Part shown: piece by piece, positions 42,585 through 51,553 of the stretch | Layout of the letters: the number at the start of each line of letters is the position of its first letter | Position numbering within the stretch: position 1 is the first letter of the stretch | From: Paenibacillus agilis | GTDB lineage: Bacteria > Bacillota > Bacilli > Paenibacillales > Paenibacillaceae | Direction: 5' to 3' | DNA length: 64,000 nucleotides | Assembly (NCBI RefSeq): GCF_007786455.1 | Contig: NZ_VNJK01000001.1 | Location: 2,378,074 to 2,442,073 of the forward strand | Translations under genes and position numbers: made by a program | Notes under the pieces: model-generated | Databases searched by the model: none | The model's input: the letters and a program-made list of their open reading frames with translations, nothing else | Told to the model about the DNA's origin: nothing

Positions 42585-44003
42585 TTAGGACATGTTGTGG
42601 GGGATTCCAGTGGGAGCAACTCCATTCTTCTTTGTAATCCGGAAAGACGTAATGAAGCTTACAACAGCAAACAGAAGCTGAAGAGATAGCACCATAACAA
42701 TCCCTGTGGTTATGCCCCAGTCGAATGTATCACTTATTGCTACTAAAGCTCCGCTAATTCCAATACTTAATCCAATGCTAAATGAATCTATAAATTGAAG
42801 AATAGCGGAAACCTCCCCTTCTTCCCCAGCTTTTGTGTACTGCAAGGCAATCGCTGCTGTAGTTGGATTGGCCAAGCCTGCGCCGAAGCCGATAATGATT
42901 TGTGAAATAACTGCAATAACGATTCCACCGCCTGTAGAAGCGATAGCTGCAATAACGAGCGCTACACCAGCAATAATAAAGCTGACGCCAACGTGGATCC
43001 TTACCTTCCTGCCTTTGCCATCATCTCTTGCATCAAGCACAGACAGCAGCCAAGCTGCGCCAGACCAACTTAATGCACCTGCAGCTACGATTAAACCTGC
43101 CAGATCTTCAGATAAACCTTTCACTTCAACAAGGGCCAATACGACAAAGCTTTCTGTAGCAAAGTAACAGGCCACATACATTCCTCGTGTAGCAATGGTT
43201 GCAGGCAAACCAGCTGCTACTGAAAATGTACCTTCTGGAAGCAGCTTGCGCAAAGGCTTCATCATAATAAGCACGCCAATCATGGCAAGCAATATGCCTT
43301 TCCAATCTGGTATCCAGCCCAATCCAGTTAATAATGCGCCTGTTCCAATGGCGAGTAAGATCGCATGTACTTCTTTATAATTTTGTTTACTCGATGATGA
43401 AGGTCTAGGTGAGGGTAACGTGCGAAAAGTGGGAAGCGTTAATAATAGAGCGAGTACAATGATGGGGAGTACCATTAAAAATACAAACCTCCACGATACA
43501 TGTGCAGCTACATATCCAGCAATGTACGGTCCGATTAATGCGGGCAGCACAAATGCCATGGAAAAAGAGGCAAGAATTTTCGTTCGAAGTGCGTCTGGAT
43601 AATGAACAGCAGCACTGTAATATACACACGTAATAAGGGCGCCAGCTCCAAAACCTTGCAATGCCCTCCCGATAATGAGAATGAACATATGGGAAGATAA
43701 AGCCGCCACCAGTATCCCTATCACAAAAATGACAAATGATAAGATCATACTTTTGAAGACCCCGTGCTTATCGATCCGTTTGCCCATAACAATCGTGCCG
43801 ATGATCTGATTCAACAGAAAAGCACTAAATATCCAACCATATAAATGAAGACCCTCTAGCTCTTGTGCTATCGTCGGTGCAACTGTCGTGATCGCTAATC
43901 CTTCAAAGGCTACAGTTGAAATGGCTAATATAATGCCAATCGTCAATGCGCGGTATGGAGCACCAAAGATACTTGGTTTTATCGCTTCCGATGTCGATGT
44001 CAT
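42585..44003 (-). CDS. MFS drug transporter, 14-helix DHA2 type
   Basis: A 472-residue exporter with about fourteen membrane helices. The N-terminal half has motif-A-like GKRIDKHGVFKSMI and motif-C-like VLPALIGPYIAGYV typical of drug:H+ antiporters. The ATG follows AAGGGAG. It is the middle gene of the operon and has in front of it a second copy of the MarR operator, so it can be controlled separately. The substrate is presumably the compound sensed by the MarR protein. Confidence 0.88.
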   Translation of the reverse strand: MTSTSEAIKPSIFGAPYRALTIGIILAISTVAFEGLAITTVAPTIAQELEGLHLYGWIFSAFLLNQIIGTIVMGKRIDKHGVFKSMILSFVIFVIGILVAALSSHMFILIIGRALQGFGAGALITCVYYSAAVHYPDALRTKILASFSMAFVLPALIGPYIAGYVAAHVSWRFVFLMVLPIIVLALLLTLPTFRTLPSPRPSSSSKQNYKEVHAILLAIGTGALLTGLGWIPDWKGILLAMIGVLIMMKPLRKLLPEGTFSVAAGLPATIATRGMYVACYFATESFVVLALVEVKGLSEDLAGLIVAAGALSWSGAAWLLSVLDARDDGKGRKVRIHVGVSFIIAGVALVIAAIASTGGGIVIAVISQIIIGFGAGLANPTTAAIALQYTKAGEEGEVSAILQFIDSFSIGLSIGISGALVAISDTFDWGITTGIVMVLSLQLLFAVVSFITSFRITKKNGVAPTGIPHNMS

Positions 44004-44036
44004 ATCCGATCGCTCCCTTTATACTTGTCGTAACGG

Positions 44037-44057
44037 TAATTGTCATAACAACTATAT
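44037..44057. promoter_or_regulatory. second MarR operator, upstream of the MFS gene
   Basis: A 21-bp block beginning TAATTGTCATAAC is identical to the operator core at 44548-44571. It lies about 35 bp before the transporter start. Confidence 0.75.
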
Positions 44058-44094
44058 GTCTAAAAAATGGAGGATCAATAACAACGTCACGTAG

Positions 44095-44520
44095 TTATAG
44101 ATCCTTTACATTGTTGTACATAATCGCCAGCATTCTTCGGAAATTTTCGACTTCCTCTTCCGTTAGCCCTGCAATGGTTTTGTTAAAAGCCTCAATCGAC
44201 GGCTCCATAATATCTTCTTTTATCGAACGTCCCTTATCCGTTAAGAACACTCGTAATGAGCGCCTATCCGTCTCATGAGTAACGCGGTGGATAAATCCCT
44301 TCTTTTCGAGCTTGAAAAGCATACGGGCGATGTTGGCTTGGTCTTTATACAATCTTTCTGCCAATTCCTTCTGAGTTATGCCCTCCTTCTCCCACAAAAT
44401 AACGAGAATTTCCCACTGATCCACTGTAATATCAAATGGGTCACATACTTTCTGATAATACTGATTAAGCTTCAAGTCTGCCCGGTGAACGATGACACCT
44501 ATATACTTTTCTAACTCCAA
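44095..44520 (-). CDS. MarR-family repressor of the efflux/glycosylation operon
   Basis: A 141-residue MarR protein: dimerisation helix at the N-terminus, winged helix at about 45-100 (ITQKELAERLYKDQANIARMLFKLEKKGF), and the DRR wing (HETDRRSLRVFLTDKG). The start is TTG at 44520 with TGGAGG seven bases upstream. The promoter directly in front is covered by a palindrome whose core recurs in front of the next gene. It almost certainly represses its own operon and is released by a substrate of the transporter or glycosyltransferase. Confidence 0.9.
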   Translation of the reverse strand: MELEKYIGVIVHRADLKLNQYYQKVCDPFDITVDQWEILVILWEKEGITQKELAERLYKDQANIARMLFKLEKKGFIHRVTHETDRRSLRVFLTDKGRSIKEDIMEPSIEAFNKTIAGLTEEEVENFRRMLAIMYNNVKDL

Positions 44521-44547
44521 AGATTAACCTCCATTTTTTAACATCCA

Positions 44548-44593
44548 ATATAGTTGTTATGACAATTATATGGACACCCTTTTATGAAGTCAA
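44548..44593 (-). promoter_or_regulatory. promoter and first MarR operator
   Basis: TTGACT (44593-44588) and TATAAT (44570-44565) with a 17-bp spacer make a near-consensus promoter. The palindrome ATATAGTTGT-TATG-ACAATTATAT (arms at 44548-44557 and 44562-44571, 9 of 10 bases symmetrical) covers the -10. Confidence 0.85.
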
Positions 44594-44648
44594 TCTGTAT
44601 ATTGAGCACAAGAGTCAAATTCGTTCCAAATATTTGAACTACAAATAA

Positions 44649-44681
44649 AAGCAGCCCCAACTTGTTCACTGAGGCTGCTTG
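44649..44681 (-). terminator. terminator of the RNase J gene
   Basis: AAGCAGCC and GGCTGCTT form an 8-bp stem; the minus strand continues TTTATTTG. Confidence 0.7.
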
Positions 44682-44743
44682 TGGGCAGTTCCATCATCAG
44701 ATTTTAAAGTCAAATGATTCGTTGTTTCATAAAAACCGGAAAC

Positions 44744-46414
44744 CTACACCTCAATGATAATAGGCAAAATAATCGGACGTCTTTGGGTACGAGCGTACAG
44801 AAACTGTCCTAGTGTATCCTTTAATGTCTTCTTCATTACACTCCATTGATTGATTTTTTCGTGCTGCATTTTTTCAACGGTTCCAATGACGAGCTGGTTA
44901 ATATCTTCAATAAGCTCTTCGGAGTTACGGACATAAACAAAGCCTCTTGAGATCGTATCCGGGTCCGTTAACAGCTTGCCCTCTGCTTTACTTACTGTAA
45001 TAACAACGATTAGAATACCGTCATCCGACAACTGGCGGCGATCACGCAGCACAATATTGCCGATGTCACCTATGCCAAAGCCATCCACTAACGTTTGACC
45101 AGCTGAAATATGGCCGGATTGACGAACAACTCCATTAACAGATTCGACAACTTCGCCATTTTTTAAAATAAATACGTTTTCCCGCTGCACTCCCACAGAT
45201 TCAGCAAGCTCACGATGCAAATACAACATGCGGTATTCACCATGGATAGGAATAAAATACTCAGGCTTCATCAAGGTGAGCATAAGTTTCAATTCTTCTT
45301 GATTGCCATGCCCGGAAACATGCAATTCACTGCGAGAACCATAGATGATCTTAGCGCCTAATGCGTACAAATTATCTATGATGCGAGCAACATTACGCTC
45401 ATTTCCTGGTATCGGGTTAGCTGCAATGATCACTGTATCTCCAATATCCACTTTCATTTGGCGATGGGAAGAAGCGGCTAATCGAGCAAGCGCAGCCATG
45501 GGCTCACCTTGACTGCCTGTACATAGTACCGTGCATTGTTCAGGTGGAAGTTTAGCAGCCTCTTGTACATCGATAATCATTCCTGACGGTACTGACAAAT
45601 ACCCAAGTTCTTGTGCAACTGACACAACGTTAACCATAGTACGCCCTAGCAAGCTTAGCTTACGGTTCGTTTGAACAGCAGCGTCGATAACCTGCTGAAG
45701 CCGGTACACATTCGAGGCAAATGTCGAAACAAACACTCGACCTTCTGCTTTGTTGAATGCTTCTAGCAGATGTGCCCCGACGGTACTTTCCGATGCTGTG
45801 AAGCCCGGCCGCTCGGCGTTCGTGCTTTCGGACAAAAGCACACGCACACCCTTCTTTCCGATTTCAGCCATCCGGTGAAGATCAGGATATTGCTTATTGA
45901 CGGGTGTCATGTCGAATTTAAAGTCACCTGTATGTACGATCGTTCCTTCAGGTGTGTCGAATACGACACCAAGGCAGTCCGGGATACTGTGATTGGTCGG
46001 AAAAAAAGAACATATTATCGTGCCCAGTTCAATTTGTGAATCTGCATTGATGCATGTCATGCTCGTTTCATGAAGAATCCCATGCTCTCGCAGCTTAATT
46101 TCAATAAGCCCCAGCGTTAACCTTGAGCCGTAAATTGGCACCGGCATTTGTTTTAAAAAATAAGGGATTCCCCCGATATGATCTTCATGTCCGTGTGTAA
46201 CCACTAGTGCGCGGACTTTATCTTTATTTGATAGTAAGTAGCTAATATCAGGGATAATCAGATCAATACCCAGTAGGCTTTCATCTGGAAATTTCGATCC
46301 ACAATCGATGACGACAATATCATCCCCATACTGTACCAGATACATATTTTTGCCTATCTCATTAACTCCGCCTAATGCTGCAATTACTAGCCGCTTCTCA
46401 TCGTTTTGCTTCAT
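44744..46414 (-). CDS. rnj: ribonuclease J
   Basis: A 556-residue beta-CASP metallo-beta-lactamase nuclease. The zinc motif is THGHEDHIGG (H74, H76, D78, H79); further ligands lie in NHSIPD, HTGDFKFD and the late GHGNQEELK/PIHGEYR blocks. The C-terminal domain (about 455-556) is the RNase J dimerisation part. It has both endonuclease and 5-prime exonuclease activity in the family. It is monocistronic, without rpoY (the usual partner of rnjA) next to it, so it may be an additional RNase J paralogue. GGAGGG precedes the ATG. Confidence 0.92.
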   Translation of the reverse strand: MKQNDEKRLVIAALGGVNEIGKNMYLVQYGDDIVVIDCGSKFPDESLLGIDLIIPDISYLLSNKDKVRALVVTHGHEDHIGGIPYFLKQMPVPIYGSRLTLGLIEIKLREHGILHETSMTCINADSQIELGTIICSFFPTNHSIPDCLGVVFDTPEGTIVHTGDFKFDMTPVNKQYPDLHRMAEIGKKGVRVLLSESTNAERPGFTASESTVGAHLLEAFNKAEGRVFVSTFASNVYRLQQVIDAAVQTNRKLSLLGRTMVNVVSVAQELGYLSVPSGMIIDVQEAAKLPPEQCTVLCTGSQGEPMAALARLAASSHRQMKVDIGDTVIIAANPIPGNERNVARIIDNLYALGAKIIYGSRSELHVSGHGNQEELKLMLTLMKPEYFIPIHGEYRMLYLHRELAESVGVQRENVFILKNGEVVESVNGVVRQSGHISAGQTLVDGFGIGDIGNIVLRDRRQLSDDGILIVVITVSKAEGKLLTDPDTISRGFVYVRNSEELIEDINQLVIGTVEKMQHEKINQWSVMKKTLKDTLGQFLYARTQRRPIILPIIIEV

Positions 46415-46583
46415 CCTGAACCCTCCGAATCACCATTTACATATTTGTTACGTTTTCCTTAACGATATTTTTTCATTCGGTTTAATCGGCGGGAGGGATA
46501 TAAGCAGCCGCTTAAAAACTGACATAAACCAGTGTGCCAGCAATAGATTGAAAATAGATTCCAATTTAAAAGGAGGTATAGTA

Positions 46584-47381
46584 ATGAGCTCCTCATCCGC
46601 TGGAACAGCAACAGACATCAATTGGACGGAAGCTTTGTTTTGGTGCAACATGGTGAATTGGGCTTATGAGATGTATGATGCGTGTCCTTCTAACCTTACT
46701 CCTAAGCCACCAGCTGATTTCCCCGTTGATTGGGAGATCGAAAGTCTATTGATTGTCCATCCCGTTGTCGTATTCTTCACCGAAACTAAATTCATCGGGT
46801 ATATAGCCCGCTCCAAAACTGACCCTACCCTTGTTGCCATCATATTCCGAGGAACAAAAACCGAGTTGGAATGGGTGCTCGATGCCGAGTTTGGCTTGGT
46901 TAATTTTTGCGAAGTGCCGAATGCAGGGGAAACAGAAGTCGGATTTACCGAATGTTATCGCTCGTTATATGGAACAAACACAGACGGCTCCAACGAAACT
47001 CCGTTCGCAGATGTTCTTGCTCAACTCACTTCAAGTGGTGCTAGGGTTACCATCGCAGGTCATAGCTTAGGTGGTGCACTGGCTATTTTAGCGGGAATAT
47101 GCAGTGCAAACTCAACTCAAACGGAGGTCTTTACTTATGCTGCGCCTATGGCGGGAGACTCTGCATTTTCCGCCGCTTACTGTCAGTCCGTCTCAGCCAA
47201 TTATCGGGTGTACAATGAACCTGATATTGTACCAAAACTCCCTGGCGAGTTATTCGGTTTCGTACAAGAAGGGCCCGGAACTCCATTAAACTCGCTTGAC
47301 TATCCCACAATTGGTCATTCCTTAAAGGACTATCACAGCATAAGCACCTATTTGTACATGTTAGAACATCCGATTTCCTAA
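46584..47381 (+). CDS. class 3 lipase-family protein
   Basis: A 265-residue alpha/beta hydrolase of the fungal-lipase-like class 3. The nucleophile elbow is GHSLGGALA (S161), followed by TYAAPMAGD, the Asp in NEPDIVPKLPG and a late His (DYHSIS). IIFRGTKTELEW is the typical oxyanion/lid region. No signal peptide is present, so it is probably intracellular. The ATG at 46584 has AAAGGAGG seven bases upstream; a longer frame from 46308 overlaps the divergent RNase J gene and is rejected. Confidence 0.87.
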   Translation: MSSSSAGTATDINWTEALFWCNMVNWAYEMYDACPSNLTPKPPADFPVDWEIESLLIVHPVVVFFTETKFIGYIARSKTDPTLVAIIFRGTKTELEWVLDAEFGLVNFCEVPNAGETEVGFTECYRSLYGTNTDGSNETPFADVLAQLTSSGARVTIAGHSLGGALAILAGICSANSTQTEVFTYAAPMAGDSAFSAAYCQSVSANYRVYNEPDIVPKLPGELFGFVQEGPGTPLNSLDYPTIGHSLKDYHSISTYLYMLEHPIS

Positions 47382-47415
47382 GATGAATTGCATGACCTTA
47401 TAGAATATAGATAAC

Positions 47416-48432
47416 TCAAATCCTCAATAATTGTTCGGCATTGCGATGTGCGATGCGTGCTCTATCTGCGGGGCTCACTGGGAGCTGATCGAGAAATGCA
47501 CGAGCTTCGTGCATGGATGAGTATGGATAGTCGGTAGAAAACATTATTTTTTCAGCGCCGACTTGGAGGAAGAGGTCAAGGAATGCTGGCGTCCAATTGA
47601 ATCCTGATACCGTGTAATAAACATTTTCACGCAAATAAGCCCCTACGCTCTTTTTCAGCTTTGTCATTTCTGGAGGCAAACTTCGATTAAGTCTCGGCAG
47701 CATAAAGGGAAGGGTTTCTCCTAAATGACCAACGATAATTTGTAATTTCGGATATTGATCTAAAGCGCCACTAAGTATAAGTCGAAGTACATGATTCGCT
47801 GTGTCAATATGCCAGCCCCATGCTGCGGTTGCAAATACTCCTGCTATTTCCGGGCTATAATTTCCTGTATAAACTTCCTTCATTACGGATTGTGAAGGTA
47901 AAGTTGGATGAAGGTATAGTGGGACTTGCAGAGCTTCAGCACGTTCAAGTATAGGCCAGAAAAATTCATCGTCTAAGTAACGGCCTTGGGTGTGACCATT
48001 AATTAATGCTCCTTTGAATCCATGTGTACGGACCATACGCTCCAGTTCATCCGCCGCTTTGCTGGGAGAAGAAGTTGGGAGTGCTGCAAAGCCAGCAAAG
48101 CGATCCGGATATCGCCGCACCGCATCAGCAAGCCAATCGTTTACTTCACGGGCAAGTGTTTCAGCTTCCATGGCGTCTAGCTGCTCTACCCCTGGAGATG
48201 TTAGCGACAATATTTGCATGTCGATACCAGCTGCATCCATATGTGTAATTCTGCCTTCACCTATGTCAGACAGCATTTCGATAAGCTTCGTGATCCCCGC
48301 TGCGACTTGGGGATGTGCACGAGCCGCTTGGGCTTGATCCTTAATAATCCACCCTGGCCCCTCCATAAACGCCGCCGTTACAAAGTGTTCTTCAAGCGCA
48401 ATCGTTCGTATAGACGATTTATTGCTTTCCAT
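47416..48432 (-). CDS. amidohydrolase of the ACMSD/resorcylate-decarboxylase family
   Basis: A 338-residue metal-dependent TIM-barrel enzyme. Family marks are the N-terminal E-x-H (IALEEHFV), the metal His in YLHPTLPS, GHLGETLPF and STDYPYSSMHEA, with the catalytic Asp. Relatives decarboxylate aminocarboxymuconate semialdehyde, gamma-resorcylate or isoorotate, or hydrolyse lactones. Which of these it does is not readable here. The ATG at 48432 has GAGGTG eight bases upstream. Confidence 0.87.
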   Translation of the reverse strand: MESNKSSIRTIALEEHFVTAAFMEGPGWIIKDQAQAARAHPQVAAGITKLIEMLSDIGEGRITHMDAAGIDMQILSLTSPGVEQLDAMEAETLAREVNDWLADAVRRYPDRFAGFAALPTSSPSKAADELERMVRTHGFKGALINGHTQGRYLDDEFFWPILERAEALQVPLYLHPTLPSQSVMKEVYTGNYSPEIAGVFATAAWGWHIDTANHVLRLILSGALDQYPKLQIIVGHLGETLPFMLPRLNRSLPPEMTKLKKSVGAYLRENVYYTVSGFNWTPAFLDLFLQVGAEKIMFSTDYPYSSMHEARAFLDQLPVSPADRARIAHRNAEQLLRI

Positions 48433-48497
48433 ACTCATTACACCTCACATATAGAAGATTTAGATGATCTTTTCTATTCAAGATCTTTATCCTAATT

Positions 48498-48541
48498 CAT
48501 AAAAAAAGCAACTGAGTTTTTAATAACCCAGCTGCTTTCTA
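48498..48541 (-). terminator. terminator of the Bce/serine hydrolase operon
   Basis: On the minus strand AGCAGCTGGGTT and AACTCAGTTGCT pair with mismatches and are followed by TTTTTTTA. Confidence 0.7.
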
Positions 48542-48574
48542 CTTCACTCCTATCACGTCTTATCACTTATACAT

Positions 48575-50182
48575 TTACTGAACCTTCAACTCTTTTTGTA
48601 AGACTGATCGTTTCTTAGACAAGACTAGCATCAGCCCATAAACAGAATACACGCTTAATGTGGCAATAAGACTATAAATCGTAAGCATAATTGTAGCCGG
48701 TGCCCATCTAGCAACAAACGACCATGACATACCATCAAGCAATATACTCGGAAGGTTCACAATAAGGAACATGGCTGCGGCAGAAAGTACAATGAGCAGC
48801 ACGAGAAATAGCGGCCTTTTCCCTTTAAGAGCAGCCCAACTTCTCTGCTGTTTAATTAATTTTTTCATGCATACAACGATTAATATCAGTCCGACAAATC
48901 CAAGGCAGCTCATCAAAATAAACACGTAGGTTGCAATTTGCTCCACCACTAGCATGCCGTCTGGTTGACTATTCGCTTCTGGCTCCTTACCATTCCATAT
49001 ATCCATAACGCCCTGAGCCATCGTTGTCGTTGTAATGCTGCTCATATTCGATAAAACCGCTACTCCTATCTGTTCTTTCGGCAGCAATGTGATATAAGAA
49101 GAGAAGGTTGGATTTGTACCTGCATGATAGACGAATTTATCGTCTCCTTCCTGTACAGCCCAGCCAGCCCCATAGTATGTATGCTCGTCAAATGGCTTAA
49201 CGGATTGATCGGGCATATGCGAATCCCTTATAAGCTGCTGATCAATACCGTGAAGCTGTACATTTCCAAGCTGCACATTCATCCATTTCGCAGCATCGTT
49301 CGCATTACTTATAACGTATCCAGCTGGTGTATTGCCACGATAGATCGCTGGCGTATGTGGAGTAGGCACCGTGAATTGCAGTCGATAACCCGTAGCCATA
49401 TGAGCTGGAGGGATTTGCGCTACGCCAACTTTCGAGTCGTTCATGCCAAGCGGCTGTAAAATATGCTGCTGCATATACGCTTCATAGGACTGTCCCGTCA
49501 CTTTTTCTATGATAAGGCCCAAAATATCATAATTAATAGTCGCATATTCAAAGGAACTCCCTGGTTCACGGTTCAAAGGTTGGTTAAGTAACGTTCTTGC
49601 GGTTTGTTCAAGCGCATCATCAGCATCGCTCTCGGGATAATACTGAATCGATGTTGATGGGATTCCGCTAGTATGATAAAGCAAATCTTGGATTGTGATC
49701 GAAGCTGGGTTTCCGTTGTACGATAATTGCAGCCAAGGGACGAACTTTGTAATAGGATCCGTTCGCTTCAGCTTCCCTTCCTTCTCCAGCTGTAAAATGG
49801 CTAATCCGGTAAAGGCTTTACTTGTAGAAGCGAGCTCGAACAACGTTTCACCAGTCACCGGTTTCTTCGCTGCAACATCCGCATATCCAAAGCCATTTTG
49901 ATATGCGATAGTACCCTTCTCTACAATAACCAATGAAACACCTGGAATACGGCTTTCTTGCATCCGATTCTGTATAAACTGCTCTATTTGTTTCGTCTTC
50001 TCTTTCTTAGATAAGAAATCTTGTGCCGTAACAGACTGCGGCAGCATACCACCAATAAACGCTATCGCCATTAATATAAAGAAAGGCTTCTTCAATGCAG
50101 TTACGGCTAGATTGTGAGTCATAATTCGGGTATTCCTTTTCGCAACGCTCTTAACTAAGTTACTAGTCGGTTTAATGGTCAT
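48575..50182 (-). CDS. membrane-anchored class C-type serine hydrolase
   Basis: A 535-residue protein: N-terminal signal or anchor helix (about 33-52), beta-lactamase/PBP-like domain (about 60-420) with S119-T-S-K122, Y-A-T in place of Y-x-N (FEYATINY) and H-A-G, then three to four C-terminal membrane helices (about 430-525). Such proteins act on cell-wall peptides or D-peptide antibiotics outside the membrane. Its ATG follows GAGGAG and lies 21 bp behind the Bce-type permease gene, so it belongs to that operon and probably to the same envelope-defence function. Confidence 0.85.
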   Translation of the reverse strand: MTIKPTSNLVKSVAKRNTRIMTHNLAVTALKKPFFILMAIAFIGGMLPQSVTAQDFLSKKEKTKQIEQFIQNRMQESRIPGVSLVIVEKGTIAYQNGFGYADVAAKKPVTGETLFELASTSKAFTGLAILQLEKEGKLKRTDPITKFVPWLQLSYNGNPASITIQDLLYHTSGIPSTSIQYYPESDADDALEQTARTLLNQPLNREPGSSFEYATINYDILGLIIEKVTGQSYEAYMQQHILQPLGMNDSKVGVAQIPPAHMATGYRLQFTVPTPHTPAIYRGNTPAGYVISNANDAAKWMNVQLGNVQLHGIDQQLIRDSHMPDQSVKPFDEHTYYGAGWAVQEGDDKFVYHAGTNPTFSSYITLLPKEQIGVAVLSNMSSITTTTMAQGVMDIWNGKEPEANSQPDGMLVVEQIATYVFILMSCLGFVGLILIVVCMKKLIKQQRSWAALKGKRPLFLVLLIVLSAAAMFLIVNLPSILLDGMSWSFVARWAPATIMLTIYSLIATLSVYSVYGLMLVLSKKRSVLQKELKVQ

Positions 50183-50203
50183 ATCCCTACTCCTCGTCAT
50201 CTA

Positions 50204-51553
50204 TTAGATTTCATTACTGCGCAAAACGTTGTTCATATAATCATGACAAGTCACTAGGAAATATATCGTCTGCATCGCAACATAAATACAGATAACTCCA
50301 AAAGAATAACTCCAATGTGCGAGCTGAAGGACATTATCCATCGCTTTCATCGCAAACGAAGCATGAATAATTCCGACAATGCAAGGCACGTAAAAGATAA
50401 TTCCCAATTGGGTTACGATTATCTTTCTTATTTCGTCTTGGGTCATGCCGATACGAGTCAACGCTTTATACTGCTCCTGATCCTCACGCAATTCTGTAAA
50501 CAGTTTGAAATAAATCATACTGCCTGCTGCTATGAAGAACAGTACACTGATAAACATCCCTATAAATAAAATCAGCGCAAATAGCCCTTCAGGATCTTCA
50601 TATTGCGTTTGTGCACCATCCAACTGCACGCTTCGTAATAGCGTATAAACCGCACCTGATGCAGTAAGGATAACCGCACTCAGTATCGACACGATAAATA
50701 GCATACGCGCATTGTCTTTCAATTTGTGAGCTAACTGAGCAATAATAATCATATTGGTACGATTATAATAGAAGCGAGAATTTCCTTGAGCGAGCTGCAG
50801 TATGTAAATGCTAAGTTGAGTAAACAAAAAATATGTTCCGATAATAACCGTTACCATAATAATCGGTGCTAGCAGCGCAAAATTGAATGCATCAACAATA
50901 AGTGCCTGACCATACGCGAGCCCTAAACAGACGGCAGCAAGTATAGAGAGTGACCGTGATTGAATAAGCTGCTGCTTGGACTGCATTTGCGCTTTAAGCA
51001 TATGGATAATTTCCGTTTGCCCAACTTGATAGGCAGTCCACAGCGTGATCAATCCAAACAAGATAAAGAAACTTCCTGCCGTCTGCCAAATCGCACGGAG
51101 CGGGACAGTAAATGGGATAGGATCATTCATCTCCAGCAACACTTCAAGCATCATAAAAAATAGTTTACTAAACATGATGCCTAGACCAATACCAACTCCT
51201 ACAGCCAAAGCTGCAATGATAGCATTTTCAAAAACAATTAATTTGCGAAGCTGCATACTCGTCATACCAAACATCTTGAAAAGACCAAACTCTTGCTTCC
51301 TTGTCCTCAAAAATGCCGCATTGGAATAGAGTACAAACAGCAGTGAGAAAATAATAACGATATACTGGCAAAATATGAGCCCCTGTCTAACTTCTAAAGC
51401 TTCAATCATTTGACCTTTCAACATGTCAGGATGAACGATAAATGCCGTGTACATGTAAAAAATCATGACAGAAAATACGCAGCTCATAAAAAATGCGCTG
51501 TACGCCCGCCATTTACCGCGTATATTGCTAATTGCGAGCGAACGGAACGTCAT
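50204..51553 (-). CDS. BceB-type FtsX-like permease lacking the large extracellular domain
   Basis: A 449-residue permease with about ten membrane helices in the arrangement of Bacillus BceB. In BceB a roughly 200-residue extracellular domain lies between helices 7 and 8; here helix 7 (SILSAVILTASGAVYTLL) is followed after only about 18 residues by helix 8 (ALILFIGMFISVLFFIAAGS). The cytoplasmic motif FGLFKMFGMTSMQL is intact. BceAB transporters remove or sense cell-wall antibiotics such as bacitracin. Loss of the domain suggests altered ligand recognition. It overlaps the ATPase gene by 26 bp. Confidence 0.83.
   Translation of the reverse strand: MTFRSLAISNIRGKWRAYSAFFMSCVFSVMIFYMYTAFIVHPDMLKGQMIEALEVRQGLIFCQYIVIIFSLLFVLYSNAAFLRTRKQEFGLFKMFGMTSMQLRKLIVFENAIIAALAVGVGIGLGIMFSKLFFMMLEVLLEMNDPIPFTVPLRAIWQTAGSFFILFGLITLWTAYQVGQTEIIHMLKAQMQSKQQLIQSRSLSILAAVCLGLAYGQALIVDAFNFALLAPIIMVTVIIGTYFLFTQLSIYILQLAQGNSRFYYNRTNMIIIAQLAHKLKDNARMLFIVSILSAVILTASGAVYTLLRSVQLDGAQTQYEDPEGLFALILFIGMFISVLFFIAAGSMIYFKLFTELREDQEQYKALTRIGMTQDEIRKIIVTQLGIIFYVPCIVGIIHASFAMKAMDNVLQLAHWSYSFGVICIYVAMQTIYFLVTCHDYMNNVLRSNEI

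Noticed and set aside
46308-46583. 92-codon N-terminal extension of the lipase
   Set aside because: It overlaps the start of the divergent RNase J gene and reads unlike protein; the ATG at 46584 has a strong ribosome binding site.
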